A DNA stretch of 64,000 nucleotides, taken from Desulfocurvus vexinensis DSM 17965 (lineage in GTDB: Bacteria > Desulfobacterota > Desulfovibrionia > Desulfovibrionales > Desulfovibrionaceae). The stretch's first letter is position 1. Each line of letters begins with the position of its first letter. Positions 33,862-42,314 of the stretch are shown here, in pieces. The stretch covers positions 46,301-110,300 of the forward strand of contig NZ_JAEX01000010.1 of NCBI RefSeq assembly GCF_000519125.1, read 5' to 3'. The position numbers and the translations under genes are program-made. The notes under the pieces were generated by a model. That model saw nothing but the letters and a program-made list of their open reading frames with translations. It searched no databases and was not told where the DNA came from.

Positions 33862-33873
33862 AGCCCCTGTCAA
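33845..33873 (-). promoter_or_regulatory. Predicted promoter of the lrp-like/ald unit
   Basis: On the minus strand TTGACA (33873-33868) and TTAGAA (33850-33845) are exactly 17 bases apart, with the start codon about 38 bases on. Between here and aroE (33874-34219) only GC-rich DNA is seen. Confidence 0.65.
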
Positions 33874-34219
33874 TTCGACAAACCACAAAATTCTTCCGGA
33901 CCCATTTGTCGGCAAGCCGTCGTGTCCGGGCGAGCCCCCCGAGTATGCCGCACCCGGGGCCCCGCTGCAACCAGGGCCGGGGCGGAGCGAGGGGCATGCA
34001 GGAGGCCAGAGGAGGGTGCAGCCGAAGCAGCGAAAAACGGACCGGGGGAGAAGACTCGGCAGCACGCAGCCGAAAACTTCTCGCTCCCCGCCCCGGGCCT
34101 GCGCGGCGCTTCGCCGTGCGGGCCCGGGGCGGCGTGCGGGGCCCAGGGGCCCCCGGCCCCTGGCGGGGGTCCAGGGGGCGGAGCCCCATGGCGGGGTCCG
34201 GGGCGGAGCCCCGGCCGCC

Positions 34220-35041
34220 CTAGGCCTGTTCCAGCAGCCCGCCCACCAGGGCCCGGGCGCCGGGCAGGTCGAAGGTCTGGCCGGTCCAGAGGCGGAACTG
34301 TTCCAGGCCCTGGTGCAGGAACATTTCGAGCCCGTCCACGATGCGGGCGCCGGTGGCGCTGGCGCGGGCCAGGAACACGGTGCGCCGGGGGTTGTAGACG
34401 AGGTCGTAGGCCACCTGCCCGGGGCCCAGGGGCGCGTCGTCCGGCCAGGGCGACTGGTCCTGCCCGGCGCCGCGCATGCCCAGGGGCGTGGTGTTGACCA
34501 CGAGGTCGGCCCGGGCGCTGGCGCGCTGGTCCCAGGGCAGGGCGGCGGCGGCGAATTCGGCGGCCAGGGGTTCGGCCTTGGGCAGGCTTCGGGCGCAGAC
34601 CAGCACCCGGGCCACGCCCAGCTCCGCCAGCCCGGCGAGCACGGCACGGGCCGCGCCGCCCGCGCCAAGGACCAGGGCGCACCCGGGCACGGCGCCCAGG
34701 GCGCGCAGGGGCGCGAGGAACCCGGGCACGTCGGTGTTCTCGCCCAGCAGCCGCCCGTTGTCCCAGTACACGGTGTTCACGGCGCCGGTGCGCCGGGCGC
34801 GCGCGGACACGCCGTCGAGCAGGGCCATGACGGCGACCTTGTGGGGGATGGTCACGGACAGCCCGGCCAGGGGCAGGGCGCGCGCGCGGGCCATGAAGGC
34901 GGGCAGGGCCCCGGGTTCCACGGGAAACGCCTGATAGGCCCCGGGCAGCCCCGCGCGGGCCAGGGCCCAGTTGTGCAGGGCCGGGCTCATGGTGTGGCCC
35001 AGGGGGTGGCCGATGATGCCGTACTGCGGGGCGGCGGTCAT
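34220..35041 (-). CDS. aroE: Shikimate dehydrogenase
   Basis: A 273-residue NADP-dependent enzyme reducing 3-dehydroshikimate to shikimate on the way to aromatic amino acids. It begins YGIIGHPLGHTMSPALHNW, the substrate-binding signature, then SVTIPHKVAVM with the catalytic Lys and ENTDVPGF with the conserved Asn-Thr-Asp. The cofactor loop is LVLGAGGAARAVLAGLAE. Length is normal. The gene follows the 2-oxoacid oxidoreductase operon after a strong hairpin, so it is probably a separate unit. Confidence 0.95.
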   Translation of the reverse strand: MTAAPQYGIIGHPLGHTMSPALHNWALARAGLPGAYQAFPVEPGALPAFMARARALPLAGLSVTIPHKVAVMALLDGVSARARRTGAVNTVYWDNGRLLGENTDVPGFLAPLRALGAVPGCALVLGAGGAARAVLAGLAELGVARVLVCARSLPKAEPLAAEFAAAALPWDQRASARADLVVNTTPLGMRGAGQDQSPWPDDAPLGPGQVAYDLVYNPRRTVFLARASATGARIVDGLEMFLHQGLEQFRLWTGQTFDLPGARALVGGLLEQA

Positions 35042-35072
35042 GGCGGTGGGTCCTCTTTGCGGTGAGGGAGGA

Positions 35073-35101
35073 ACGGCGGGCCGCCCGGGGCGGCCCGCCG
35101 T
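35073..35101 (-). terminator. Hairpin between the oxidoreductase operon and aroE
   Basis: A 14-base stem with arms 35073-35086 and 35088-35101 (the innermost pairs must open to form a loop) lies 10 bases after the gamma-subunit stop. On the minus strand it is followed by TTCCTC. Confidence 0.65.
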
Positions 35102-35110
35102 CCTGCAAGG

Positions 35111-35659
35111 CTAGGCCTTGGCGGCGATGTCCGCCCCGGCCTGGATGGCCTCGGCATTCTTGGGGATGAGCTTGGCGTAGCGCGAGGAGATGACGTTGGG
35201 CAGGGCGTCCTGCACGGCGGACACGGGCATGACGCCCGTGGCCTGCACATAGGCGCCGATGGCCACCATGTTGGCCATGCGCGTGTTGCCCAGGGCGTCG
35301 GCCACCTCGTTGCAGGGCACGAGCACTGTGCGCACGCGCCCGGTCTCGGCCAGGGCCGGGTCGATGAGCGAGGAGTTGACGATCTGCACGCCGCCGTCCT
35401 CCAGCCGGGGCTGGAACTTGTCCAGGGACGGGCGGTTCATGAGGATGAGCGACTTGGGGGTGCGGATGATGGGCGAGCCGATCTCGTCGGAGGAGACGAC
35501 CACGGTGCAGTTGGCCGTGCCGCCGCGCATCTCGGGCCCGTAGACCGGGATGTAGGTCACGTTCAGACCCTGGTGCATGCCCGCGTAGGCCAGCAGGTTG
35601 CCGATGAGCATCACGCCCTGGCCGCCGAATCCGGCGATGATCACGTCCTGGTAGAGCAT
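35111..35659 (-). CDS. 2-oxoacid:ferredoxin oxidoreductase, gamma subunit
   Basis: A 182-residue gamma subunit of an anaerobic 2-oxoacid:ferredoxin oxidoreductase. It begins with the conserved FGGQGVMLIGNLLAYAGM and has YIPVYGPEMRGGTANCTVVVS, both typical. In the four-subunit enzymes gamma helps bind coenzyme A. The gene starts one base after the beta-subunit stop codon and closes the delta-alpha-beta-gamma order seen in 2-oxoisovalerate (VOR) and 2-oxoglutarate (KGOR) enzymes. The substrate cannot be fixed by sequence alone. Confidence 0.93.
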   Translation of the reverse strand: MLYQDVIIAGFGGQGVMLIGNLLAYAGMHQGLNVTYIPVYGPEMRGGTANCTVVVSSDEIGSPIIRTPKSLILMNRPSLDKFQPRLEDGGVQIVNSSLIDPALAETGRVRTVLVPCNEVADALGNTRMANMVAIGAYVQATGVMPVSAVQDALPNVISSRYAKLIPKNAEAIQAGADIAAKA

Positions 35660-36427
35660 CTACTTGTCCTCCCCGCCGCCGGTGCGGTCCACGATGGTGC
35701 CCAGGGGGAAGTAGGGGATGAGCTCGTCGGCGATGCGCTTGTTGGCGTCCACGGGGCTCATCTTCCAGTTGGTGGGGCAGGTGGCCAGGAACTCCACGAA
35801 GCTGAAGCCCTGCCCGGCCTCCTGAACCTCGAAGGCCTTGCGCACGGCCTTCTTGGCCCGGGCGATGTTCTTGACGCTGTTCACGGCCACGCGCTCGCAG
35901 AAGACCACCCCGCCGAGCATGCCGATGATCTCGGCCATCTTGATGGGCAGGCCCTCGCGGTCGGCGCAGCGGCCCCCGGGGCAGGTGGTGGTGGCCTGGC
36001 CGATCATGGTCGTGGGCGCCATCTGGCCGCCGGTCATACCGTAGACGGTGTTGTTGACGAAGATCACGGTGATGCGCTCGCCGCGGTTGGCGGCGTGCAT
36101 GATCTCGGCCATGCCGATGGAGGCAAGGTCGCCGTCGCCCTGGTAGGTGAACACGGTCTTGTCGGGCCGGGCGCGCTTGACGCCGGTGGCCACCGCCGGG
36201 GCGCGGCCATGGGGCGATTCCACGGCGTCCACGTTCAGGTAGTTGTACAGGAACACGGAGCAGCCGATGGAGGCCACGGCGATGGTTTTCTCGGCCAGGC
36301 CCATCTCTTCGATGACCTCGGCCACGATGCGGTGGGCGGTGCCGTGCTGGCAGCCGGGGCAGTAGTGGGTCGGGCGGTCGATGAGCACGCCCGACGGCTT
36401 GAACACGAGTTTTTCAGCGGCTTGCAT
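35660..36427 (-). CDS. 2-oxoacid:ferredoxin oxidoreductase, beta (thiamine diphosphate) subunit
   Basis: A 255-residue thiamine-diphosphate subunit. HYCPGCQHGTAHRI carries cluster or cofactor cysteines, YQGDGDLASIGMAEIMHAAN is the Mg-thiamine-diphosphate motif (GDGD) and NNTVYGMTGGQMAPTT completes the cofactor pocket. It pairs with the alpha subunit, whose stop is two bases upstream. It catalyses oxidative decarboxylation of a 2-oxoacid to an acyl-CoA with electrons to ferredoxin. Confidence 0.94.
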   Translation of the reverse strand: MQAAEKLVFKPSGVLIDRPTHYCPGCQHGTAHRIVAEVIEEMGLAEKTIAVASIGCSVFLYNYLNVDAVESPHGRAPAVATGVKRARPDKTVFTYQGDGDLASIGMAEIMHAANRGERITVIFVNNTVYGMTGGQMAPTTMIGQATTTCPGGRCADREGLPIKMAEIIGMLGGVVFCERVAVNSVKNIARAKKAVRKAFEVQEAGQGFSFVEFLATCPTNWKMSPVDANKRIADELIPYFPLGTIVDRTGGGEDK

Positions 36428-36429
36428 GG

Positions 36430-37485
36430 CTAGCCCTCCAGGCTCTTGAGGATGGGCCCCTCCAGGTCGTCGGGGTTGGGCAGCTCTCCGGGCATGACGC
36501 CGAAGAAGTCCGAATCGGCCTTGGTGCGGATGGCCAGACGCACGTCGTCCACCATCTGCCCGCAGTTGTGCTCGATGGTCAAAAAGCGCTTGCCCTGGTC
36601 CGCCAGGGCCGCCAGGGCCGCGTCGGGGAAGGGGTACAGCGTGATGGGCCGCAAAAGGCCGACCTTGAGCCCCCGGGCGCGCAGCTTGCGCACGGTGGAC
36701 TTGGCGATGCGCCCGATGGAGCCGTAGGCGCAGACCACCAGCTCGGCGTCGGCGGTCTGGAACTCCTCGCAGCGCACCTCGGCGCGCATGGCGGCGTACT
36801 TGGCCATGAGGTGGCGGTTCTGCCCGGCCAGGGCGCCCTCGTCCAGGAACAGCGACTTGATGAGCCGCTTGGCGCGGCCCGCGTTGCCGTCCAGGTGCCA
36901 GGAGGCCGAGGCGTCGTCATGGGCCACGGCCTCGCGGCGGACGATGGGCTCCTTCATCTGGCCCAGGATGGCGTCGCCCAGCAGCAGCACCGGGTTGCGG
37001 TACTTGAAGGCCAGGGCGAAGGCCTCGATGACCAGGTCGTAGGCCTCCTGGCAGGTGGCCGGAGCCAGGACCAGCAGGCGGTAGTCGCCGTGGCCGCCGC
37101 CGCGCGTGGACTGGTAGTAGTCGCCCTGGGCCGGGCCGATGTCGCCCAGGCCGGGGCCGCCGCGGTTCATGTTCACCAGCACGGCGGGCAGCTCGCTGCC
37201 GGCCATGTAGGAGATGGCCTCCTGCTTGAGGGACATGCCCGGGCTGGACGAGGAGGTCATGCAGCGCACCCCGGCGGCGGCGGCGCCAAGGAGCATGTTG
37301 GCCGCGGCCACCTCGCTCTCGGCCTGCACGAACTCGCCCCCGGCATCAAACATGGCCTTGGACAGGAACTCCGGGATGTCGTTCTGCGGAGTGATGGGGT
37401 AGCCGAAGAAGCAGCGGCAGCCTGCGTCCAGCGCACCCTGGGCGATGGCCTCGTTGCCCTTGATGAAGACTCTTTCAGGAGCCAT
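36430..37485 (-). CDS. 2-oxoacid:ferredoxin oxidoreductase, alpha subunit (VorA/KorA-like)
   Basis: A 351-residue alpha subunit. It starts RVFIKGNEAIAQGALDAGCRCFFGYPITPQN, the usual opening, then TSSSSPGMSLKQEAISYMAGSELP and YRNPVLLLGDAILGQM. Its length matches single-gene alpha subunits of 2-oxoisovalerate:ferredoxin oxidoreductases better than the longer pyruvate enzymes. An AAGGAG just before the ATG overlaps the ferredoxin stop codon. The likely substrates are branched-chain 2-oxoacids, or 2-oxoglutarate as the alternative; the choice is open. Confidence 0.93.
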   Translation of the reverse strand: MAPERVFIKGNEAIAQGALDAGCRCFFGYPITPQNDIPEFLSKAMFDAGGEFVQAESEVAAANMLLGAAAAGVRCMTSSSSPGMSLKQEAISYMAGSELPAVLVNMNRGGPGLGDIGPAQGDYYQSTRGGGHGDYRLLVLAPATCQEAYDLVIEAFALAFKYRNPVLLLGDAILGQMKEPIVRREAVAHDDASASWHLDGNAGRAKRLIKSLFLDEGALAGQNRHLMAKYAAMRAEVRCEEFQTADAELVVCAYGSIGRIAKSTVRKLRARGLKVGLLRPITLYPFPDAALAALADQGKRFLTIEHNCGQMVDDVRLAIRTKADSDFFGVMPGELPNPDDLEGPILKSLEG

Positions 37486-37488
37486 GGT

Positions 37489-37713
37489 TCACTCCTTTGC
37501 GGCTTTGGCGGTCTTATACACGGTGATGCACATGTCCGGGCACATCCTGGCGCACGAGGCGCAGCCCGTGCACGCATCCATGTCCCTGACTTCGATCACC
37601 TTGTAGCCCTGGGCGTTGAAGCGCTCGGACTGCGCGATGATCTCCACGGGACAGACCGTGGTGCACAGCAGGCAGCCCTTGCAGCGGTCTTCCCGGACCT
37701 CGATTCGTGACAT
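37489..37713 (-). CDS. 2-oxoacid oxidoreductase delta subunit, 2x[4Fe-4S] ferredoxin
   Basis: A 74-residue ferredoxin with two full cluster motifs, CKGCLLCTTVCP and CTGCASCARMCP, each C-x2-C-x2-C-x3-C-P. As the first gene of the delta-alpha-beta-gamma set, it passes electrons from the thiamine site to a free ferredoxin. The start at 37713 is followed by MSRIEVREDRC, usual for these subunits. The gene is 47 bases after queA on the same strand, so the oxidoreductase may be cotranscribed with it. Confidence 0.94.
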   Translation of the reverse strand: MSRIEVREDRCKGCLLCTTVCPVEIIAQSERFNAQGYKVIEVRDMDACTGCASCARMCPDMCITVYKTAKAAKE

Positions 37714-37760
37714 TGGCGACTCCTTTGAGCTCGGCCCCGCGCGTTCCGCGAGCAGGGCTC

Positions 37761-38852
37761 CTAGAGAATGAGCATCGCGTCTCCGTAGGAGAAGAAACGC
37801 AGACCGTTGTCCAGGGCGTGCCGGTAGGCCCGCAGGATGGGCGCTCTCCCGGCAAGAGCCGAAACCATAATAAGCAGCGAGGACTCTGGCAAATGGAAAT
37901 TGGTCAGTAGGTGGTCCACGGTGCTGAAGGCGTGGCCGGGGGTGATGTAGATGTCCGTCCAGCCCGTGTAGGCCCCCAGGGCGCCCAGGGCCTTGCGGGC
38001 GCCCTCCAGGGCGCGCACCGACGTGGTGCCCACGGCCACCACGGGCCGCCCCTCGCTGCGGGCCAGGGCCACGGCCTGGGCTGTTTCCCGGGAAACCTCG
38101 ACGTACTCGCGGTGCATGACGTGCTCGCGGATGTCGGGGCAGCGCACGGGGCTGAAGGTGCCGTAGCCCACGTAGAGCGTGACCTCGGCCCAGCCCACGC
38201 CGCGCACGGCCAGGGCCTGGCGCACTTCGGGCGTGAAATGCAGCCCCGCCGTGGGCGCGGCCACGGAGCCGAGCTTGGCCTGGTCGGCGTACACGGTCTG
38301 GTAGCGCAGGGCGTCGTCGGGGGTGTCGGGGCGGCGGATGTAGGGCGGCAGCGGGTAGTGCCCCAGGCGCAGGAACAGCGCGGCCAGGTCGCCGCGCCAG
38401 GCCAGGCGCACCCGGGCCCGCCCGAACTCGCCGCGCTCGAGCACCGTGAGCCGGAAGTCCGCGTCGAAGGTGATCCGCTCGCCGGGGCGGGGGCCCTTGG
38501 AGGCCCGCAGCAGGCCCTCGGCCTCGGCCTCGAACCCGGCCCGGCCCTCGCGGGCGGCCTCCAGCAGCAGGGGCAGGGGCGTGAGCAGCAGGAATTCCAC
38601 GCGCCCGCCCGAGGGCTTGCGCCCGAACACGCGCGCCGGAAGCACCTTGGAATTGTTGGCCACCAGCAGGGCGCCTTCGGGAATGCGCGCGACGATGGAG
38701 GCGAAGGTGTCGATCTGCATGGCGCCGGACGCGCGGTCCAGAACCAGCAGCCGCGAGGCGTCGCGCCGGAGGCTGGGAGCCTGGGCGATGCGCTCCTCGG
38801 GCAACTCGTAGCAATAGGAACTGAGGCGGAAGTCCTCGGGAATCTCGTGCAT
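37761..38852 (-). CDS. queA: S-adenosylmethionine:tRNA ribosyltransferase-isomerase
   Basis: A 363-residue enzyme that transfers and isomerises the ribose of SAM onto 7-aminomethyl-deazaguanine in tRNA, making epoxyqueuosine. Signatures include SSYCYELPEERIAQAP at the start, LLVANNSKVLPARVFG, AAPTAGLHFTPE, VTLYVGYGTFSPVR and HLPESSLLIMVSALAG. Length is normal. No clear ribosome site precedes the ATG at 38852, so initiation may be weak or leaderless-like. A parS-like 13-of-16 palindrome lies within the gene at 38092-38107. Confidence 0.95.
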   Translation of the reverse strand: MHEIPEDFRLSSYCYELPEERIAQAPSLRRDASRLLVLDRASGAMQIDTFASIVARIPEGALLVANNSKVLPARVFGRKPSGGRVEFLLLTPLPLLLEAAREGRAGFEAEAEGLLRASKGPRPGERITFDADFRLTVLERGEFGRARVRLAWRGDLAALFLRLGHYPLPPYIRRPDTPDDALRYQTVYADQAKLGSVAAPTAGLHFTPEVRQALAVRGVGWAEVTLYVGYGTFSPVRCPDIREHVMHREYVEVSRETAQAVALARSEGRPVVAVGTTSVRALEGARKALGALGAYTGWTDIYITPGHAFSTVDHLLTNFHLPESSLLIMVSALAGRAPILRAYRHALDNGLRFFSYGDAMLIL

Positions 38853-38936
38853 GGGTTCGATTTCTGTTCCGGTTTGCGGCCCCCGGGGCCCCGGGGCGGG
38901 CCCGGGCCGGGGGCGGGCGCTGCGGCCCTGGTTGCG

Positions 38937-38965
38937 TTGAATTTTGCGTGGGTCTCGGGTAGGGT
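38937..38965 (+). promoter_or_regulatory. Predicted promoter of the lipoprotein/coaBC unit
   Basis: TTGAAT (38937-38942) and TAGGGT (38960-38965) are 17 bases apart in the queA divergent gap. The same TAGGGT -10 box appears before ilvD. Confidence 0.5.
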
Positions 38966-39053
38966 GGCCCTTCGGAGCCGTTTCCCGAGCATCCGTGCGC
39001 CCGGCGGGGCGGGCGGACAGCCACTCCCGAAGGCCATTCCCACAGGAGGAGAC

Positions 39054-39590
39054 ATGCATAGGATACTTCTCGCCGCCCTGGCAATGGTTGCCCTGCTGGC
39101 CGCCTCCGGCTGCCAGTCCGTGCTTTCCGACAGCAGCGCCGGCAAACCCCAGACGCAGAGCCAGGCGCGCTCCGCGCCGACCACCAACCCCGTGGGCTCC
39201 TACCAGGAATTCAACGACGTGCTCATCCCCAACGAGCTGTCCCTGGTGGGCAAATCCTCCTTCGTCTTCGAAACCCCGAGCTTCAAGACCGGCATCGTGG
39301 TCTACAAGGGCCGGGTGGACTCCGTGTCCCTGGCCAACTTCTTCGAGAAGGAGCTGCCCAAGGACAACTGGCGCCTGCGCAGCCGCATGAAGTACAACCG
39401 GACCATCATGGTCTTCGAGAAGCCCGACCGCGACTGCATCATCAACATCATCGACGACACCTTCAGCACCCTGGCCGAGATCATCGTCGCCCCGCGCATG
39501 GACGGCGGCGGCGGCGTGTCCTCGCAGCCCTCGTACAGCGCCCCGACGCCCTCCCAGAGCTCGCCTTTCGAGGAAACGCTGCCCCAGTAG
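39054..39590 (+). CDS. Conserved lipoprotein of unknown function
   Basis: A 178-residue lipoprotein with a good lipobox (LLAASGC, Cys about 20). The core (about 50-145) is a compact alpha/beta domain: EFNDVLIPNELSLVGKSSF, GIVVYKGRVDSVSLANFFEKELP, NRTIMVFEKPDRDCIINI. The last ~30 residues are Ser/Pro rich and disordered. I know this pattern from deltaproteobacterial hypothetical lipoproteins but cannot name a function. An AGGAGG lies before the ATG at 39054. coaBC follows after 19 bases, so they share a transcript. Confidence 0.82.
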   Translation: MHRILLAALAMVALLAASGCQSVLSDSSAGKPQTQSQARSAPTTNPVGSYQEFNDVLIPNELSLVGKSSFVFETPSFKTGIVVYKGRVDSVSLANFFEKELPKDNWRLRSRMKYNRTIMVFEKPDRDCIINIIDDTFSTLAEIIVAPRMDGGGGVSSQPSYSAPTPSQSSPFEETLPQ

Positions 39591-39609
39591 CGGGCGAGGC
39601 GGACACATC

Positions 39610-40824
39610 ATGCAGCCGCATCTCGCATTCACGGGCTACCTCGGGCGCCGCCTGCACCTGGGCGTATGCGGTAGCGTGGCCGCCTACAAGGCCCTGGAGC
39701 TCCTGCGCATGCTCACGGCCACGGGCCTTGGCGTGGGCGCCACGCTCACGGCCAGCGCCGAGCGCTTCGTGACCCGCCTGAGCTTCGAGGCCCTGGGGGC
39801 TGGCCCCGTGTACGGGCCGATGTTCGACCCCGGCCACGGCCCCTTCGGCCATCTGGAGCCCGGGCAGTCCGCCCATGCCATGCTCGTGGCCCCGGCCTCG
39901 GCCAACACCCTGGCCCGGCTGGCCCTCGGGCTGGCCGACGAGATGCTGGCCTGCCAGGCCCTGGCCTTCGAGGGGCCGCTGGTGGTGGCTCCGGCCATGA
40001 ACCCCCGGCTGTGGAACGCCCCGGCCACCCGCGCCAACTGGGAAACCCTCAAGGCCCGGGGCGTGGTCTGCGTGGAGCCCGCCTGCGGCGACATGGCCTG
40101 CGGCGAGCAGGGCCGGGGGCGGCTGGCGCCGCTGGAGGAGATCTACGTCCAGGCCCTGCGCGCGGCCACGGTGCAGGATCTGGCGGGCATCGACGTATTG
40201 CTGACCCTGGGCCCGACCCGCGAGTCCTTCGACTGCGTGCGCCACTGGAGCAACCCCAGCACGGGCACCATGGGCGCGGCCCTGGCCGTGGCGGCCTGGC
40301 TGCGCGGGGCGCGGGTGCATGCCGTGTGCGGGCCGGTGGCGCTGTGGCTGCCCCAGGGCATCGAACGCGTGGACGTGACCTCGGCCCGCGAGATGCATCA
40401 GGCGGCCATGGACCTGTTCCCCGCCGCGCAGTGGGCCTGCTGCACCGCCGCCGTGGCGGACTTCCGCCCCGAGCCCTTTGGCCCGGGAAAATTCAAGAAG
40501 GATTCCGGCCCCCTGGCCGTGACGTTCCTGCCCAACCCCGACATCCTGGCCGCCATGGGCCAGGCGCGCGGGCCGGGCCAGCGCCTGTGCGGCTTCGCCG
40601 CCGAGGCTGCGGACCTGGAAGCCCACGCGCGCGGCAAGCTCGCACGCAAGCGCCTGGACCTCATCGTGGCCAATGACGTGACCGCCCCGGGCAGCGGCTT
40701 CGCCGCGCCCACCAACGGGGTGCTCGTCCTGGACGCCCAGGGCCGCCTGGAGCGCTGGCCCGTGCTGCCCAAGACCGAAGTGGCCTGGAGGATCTGGGAT
40801 TGGATGCTCGCGCTCTCGTCCTGA
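39610..40824 (+). CDS. coaBC: Bifunctional phosphopantothenoylcysteine decarboxylase/synthetase
   Basis: A 404-residue CoaBC in coenzyme A synthesis. The N-terminal CoaC flavoprotein part (about 1-180) has GVCGSVAAYKALELLRML, HAMLVAPASANTLARLALGLADEML and VVAPAMNPRLWNAP. The C-terminal CoaB part (about 190-400) has LLTLGPTRESFDCVRHWSNPSTGTMG; here the common GPT-x-E-x-I-D-P and N-x-SSG forms are altered (SFDCVR, NPSTG), a mild departure. CADFRP-like AAVADFRPE and GFAAEA-type CGFAAEAADLEAHA follow. CTP and cysteine joining plus decarboxylation are expected. Confidence 0.94.
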   Translation: MQPHLAFTGYLGRRLHLGVCGSVAAYKALELLRMLTATGLGVGATLTASAERFVTRLSFEALGAGPVYGPMFDPGHGPFGHLEPGQSAHAMLVAPASANTLARLALGLADEMLACQALAFEGPLVVAPAMNPRLWNAPATRANWETLKARGVVCVEPACGDMACGEQGRGRLAPLEEIYVQALRAATVQDLAGIDVLLTLGPTRESFDCVRHWSNPSTGTMGAALAVAAWLRGARVHAVCGPVALWLPQGIERVDVTSAREMHQAAMDLFPAAQWACCTAAVADFRPEPFGPGKFKKDSGPLAVTFLPNPDILAAMGQARGPGQRLCGFAAEAADLEAHARGKLARKRLDLIVANDVTAPGSGFAAPTNGVLVLDAQGRLERWPVLPKTEVAWRIWDWMLALSS

Positions 40825-41591
40825 GCGAGGACCTGCGCATCTGGCACGACCTGGGCTTGCATCACGTCCTGTGCGAGCAGGACGTGGCCGCGCTGCGCCC
40901 TGCGCAGGCCGCCCCGCGCCCCGGGGCACAGGCCGAGCCGCCGCGGGCCCCCCGGCCCCGGCAGGTCGGGGAGCCCGCCCCCGGCGCATCCGTCCCCCCC
41001 GCCAGACGCGCGGCGGGCAAGCCCGGCCCCGCGCAGTCCCCCGCCCGGGCCAAGGCGGGTGCGCCCGGGCCTGAAGGCCGCGCCCGCGGCCCCGAGGCGA
41101 GTGCGCCCGGCCCCAGCGCCGCGTCCGGGACCGCCGCCCCCCAGGGGCCGCTGGCCGTCTTCCCCTGGGAGCAGTTCCGCCCCAGGCTGGCCGCCCCCAG
41201 CCGCACGGTCTGGACCTACTGGGAGCTGGGCATCGACTTCGGCCCCCAGCCGGACCCCGAGCGCCGGGCGCTTTTCCGAAGCATCATCAAGGCGCTGCAA
41301 TGGCCGCCCAACAGCGTGGCCTTCTGGCCCCTGTCCTTCGAGCACCAGGGGCGGCTCTTGGCCAACAAGGGCTCCTTCCTGCGCGGGGTGGGCGAGGCCG
41401 GGGCGCAGACCGTCATCTGCTTCGGCCAGCAGGCCTTCGAGGTGCTCTTTCCGCGCCAGCCGTATGCCACCGGGCGCCACCGCCTGGAGGCGCGCACGGT
41501 CATCGCCCTGCCCGGCCCGGCGGAGATGCTCGGCGGCGACGCCCAGGCCAAGCGCCTGACCTGGGACACCCTGCGCGCCCTGAGCCTCTGA
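40800..41591 (+). CDS. Unknown protein, possible UDG-superfamily-like C-terminal domain
   Basis: A ~263-residue protein overlapping the coaBC end by 25 bases. The only in-frame start near the N-terminus is TTG at 40800, so the start is tentative. A short N-terminal segment (about 1-32, LVLSEDLRIWHDLGLHHVLC) is followed by a Pro/Ala-rich disordered linker (about 33-118) and a folded domain (about 120-263). Within it VICFGQQAFEVLF and ALPGPAEMLGGDAQAKRLTWDTL recall the strand and HP-loop spacing of uracil-DNA-glycosylase folds, but the catalytic His and Asp motifs are not evident. Function unknown; coupling to coaBC is by overlap only. Confidence 0.7.
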   Translation: MDARALVLSEDLRIWHDLGLHHVLCEQDVAALRPAQAAPRPGAQAEPPRAPRPRQVGEPAPGASVPPARRAAGKPGPAQSPARAKAGAPGPEGRARGPEASAPGPSAASGTAAPQGPLAVFPWEQFRPRLAAPSRTVWTYWELGIDFGPQPDPERRALFRSIIKALQWPPNSVAFWPLSFEHQGRLLANKGSFLRGVGEAGAQTVICFGQQAFEVLFPRQPYATGRHRLEARTVIALPGPAEMLGGDAQAKRLTWDTLRALSL

Positions 41592-41757
41592 CCCCTTCGC
41601 CGCCGGGGCGCGCCGACCGGCGGGGCAGCGTAGCCGCGGGCCGCACATTCCGCATGACGCGGGCGCCAGCCCCCGAACCCCATGGCTTCCTGCGCAGCGT
41701 GAAGGCACGCCTCCCCGGCATGCGTATCTGGCGGCGCGCCTCCAAGAAGACCCGCAA

Positions 41758-41920
41758 CACCCCTCCCGCGTGCGCAGCTGCCGGACGGCCACAGAGGCGC
41801 TGGCGCAGGGCAGCATCGAACCCCTCCTGCGCGCGCAGCTGCCGGACCGAACAAGAGCGGCCCGGCGGCGCCCCGGGCCTAGCACCCCCTCCCGCGTGCA
41901 CCCGGCGGGACGCCCGCAGC
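41758..41920. repeat. Degenerate ~61-65-base tandem repeats upstream of nfeD
   Basis: Three units begin with ACCCCTCC-like sequence near 41759, 41820 and 41885. The first two share GCGCAGCTGCCGGAC exactly (41772-41786 and 41833-41847, 61 bases apart); the third is shorter and weaker. The full gap 41592-42314 (723 bases) has no convincing gene. Confidence 0.55.
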
Positions 41921-42314
41921 GCCCCCACCGCCCCGGCCACACCCGCGCCCGCGCGCGCATCCGGCGGACCTGTCCGCCTGCCGTAGCGGACACGCCAAAG
42001 GTGCCGCGCGGACCGGGCGTGTTCTTTCGCCGCAGGCTGGCGCAGCCCCCGGGCAGATGACGCGCGGCCGTTCCCGCGCCCGGCGCGCAGCGACCTGCGC
42101 GCCGGGCTCGCCCCGAAAAATTCCCGACCTCCCGCCTCGCGCCCGGCCATCCTGCGCAGCCCCGCTGCCACCCTCGCCGCTACTCCCGGCGCGCACGCCC
42201 CCAGCTGCCCGACACTCCGCAAGAAAACGGCACGGTCCTTGCCCAGCGGCGGGTTTCCCCTGCGGCCAGGCGCTCCCGCTTGCAGCGCCCGGGGCTTCTC
42301 TGCTACAAAGGAGC

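Noticed and set aside
38092..38107. Fourth parS-like palindrome inside queA (TGTTTCCCGGGAAACC)
   Set aside because: Only 13 of 16 positions match and the centre is changed from GT to GG; it may be a chance palindrome, so it is not listed as a site.
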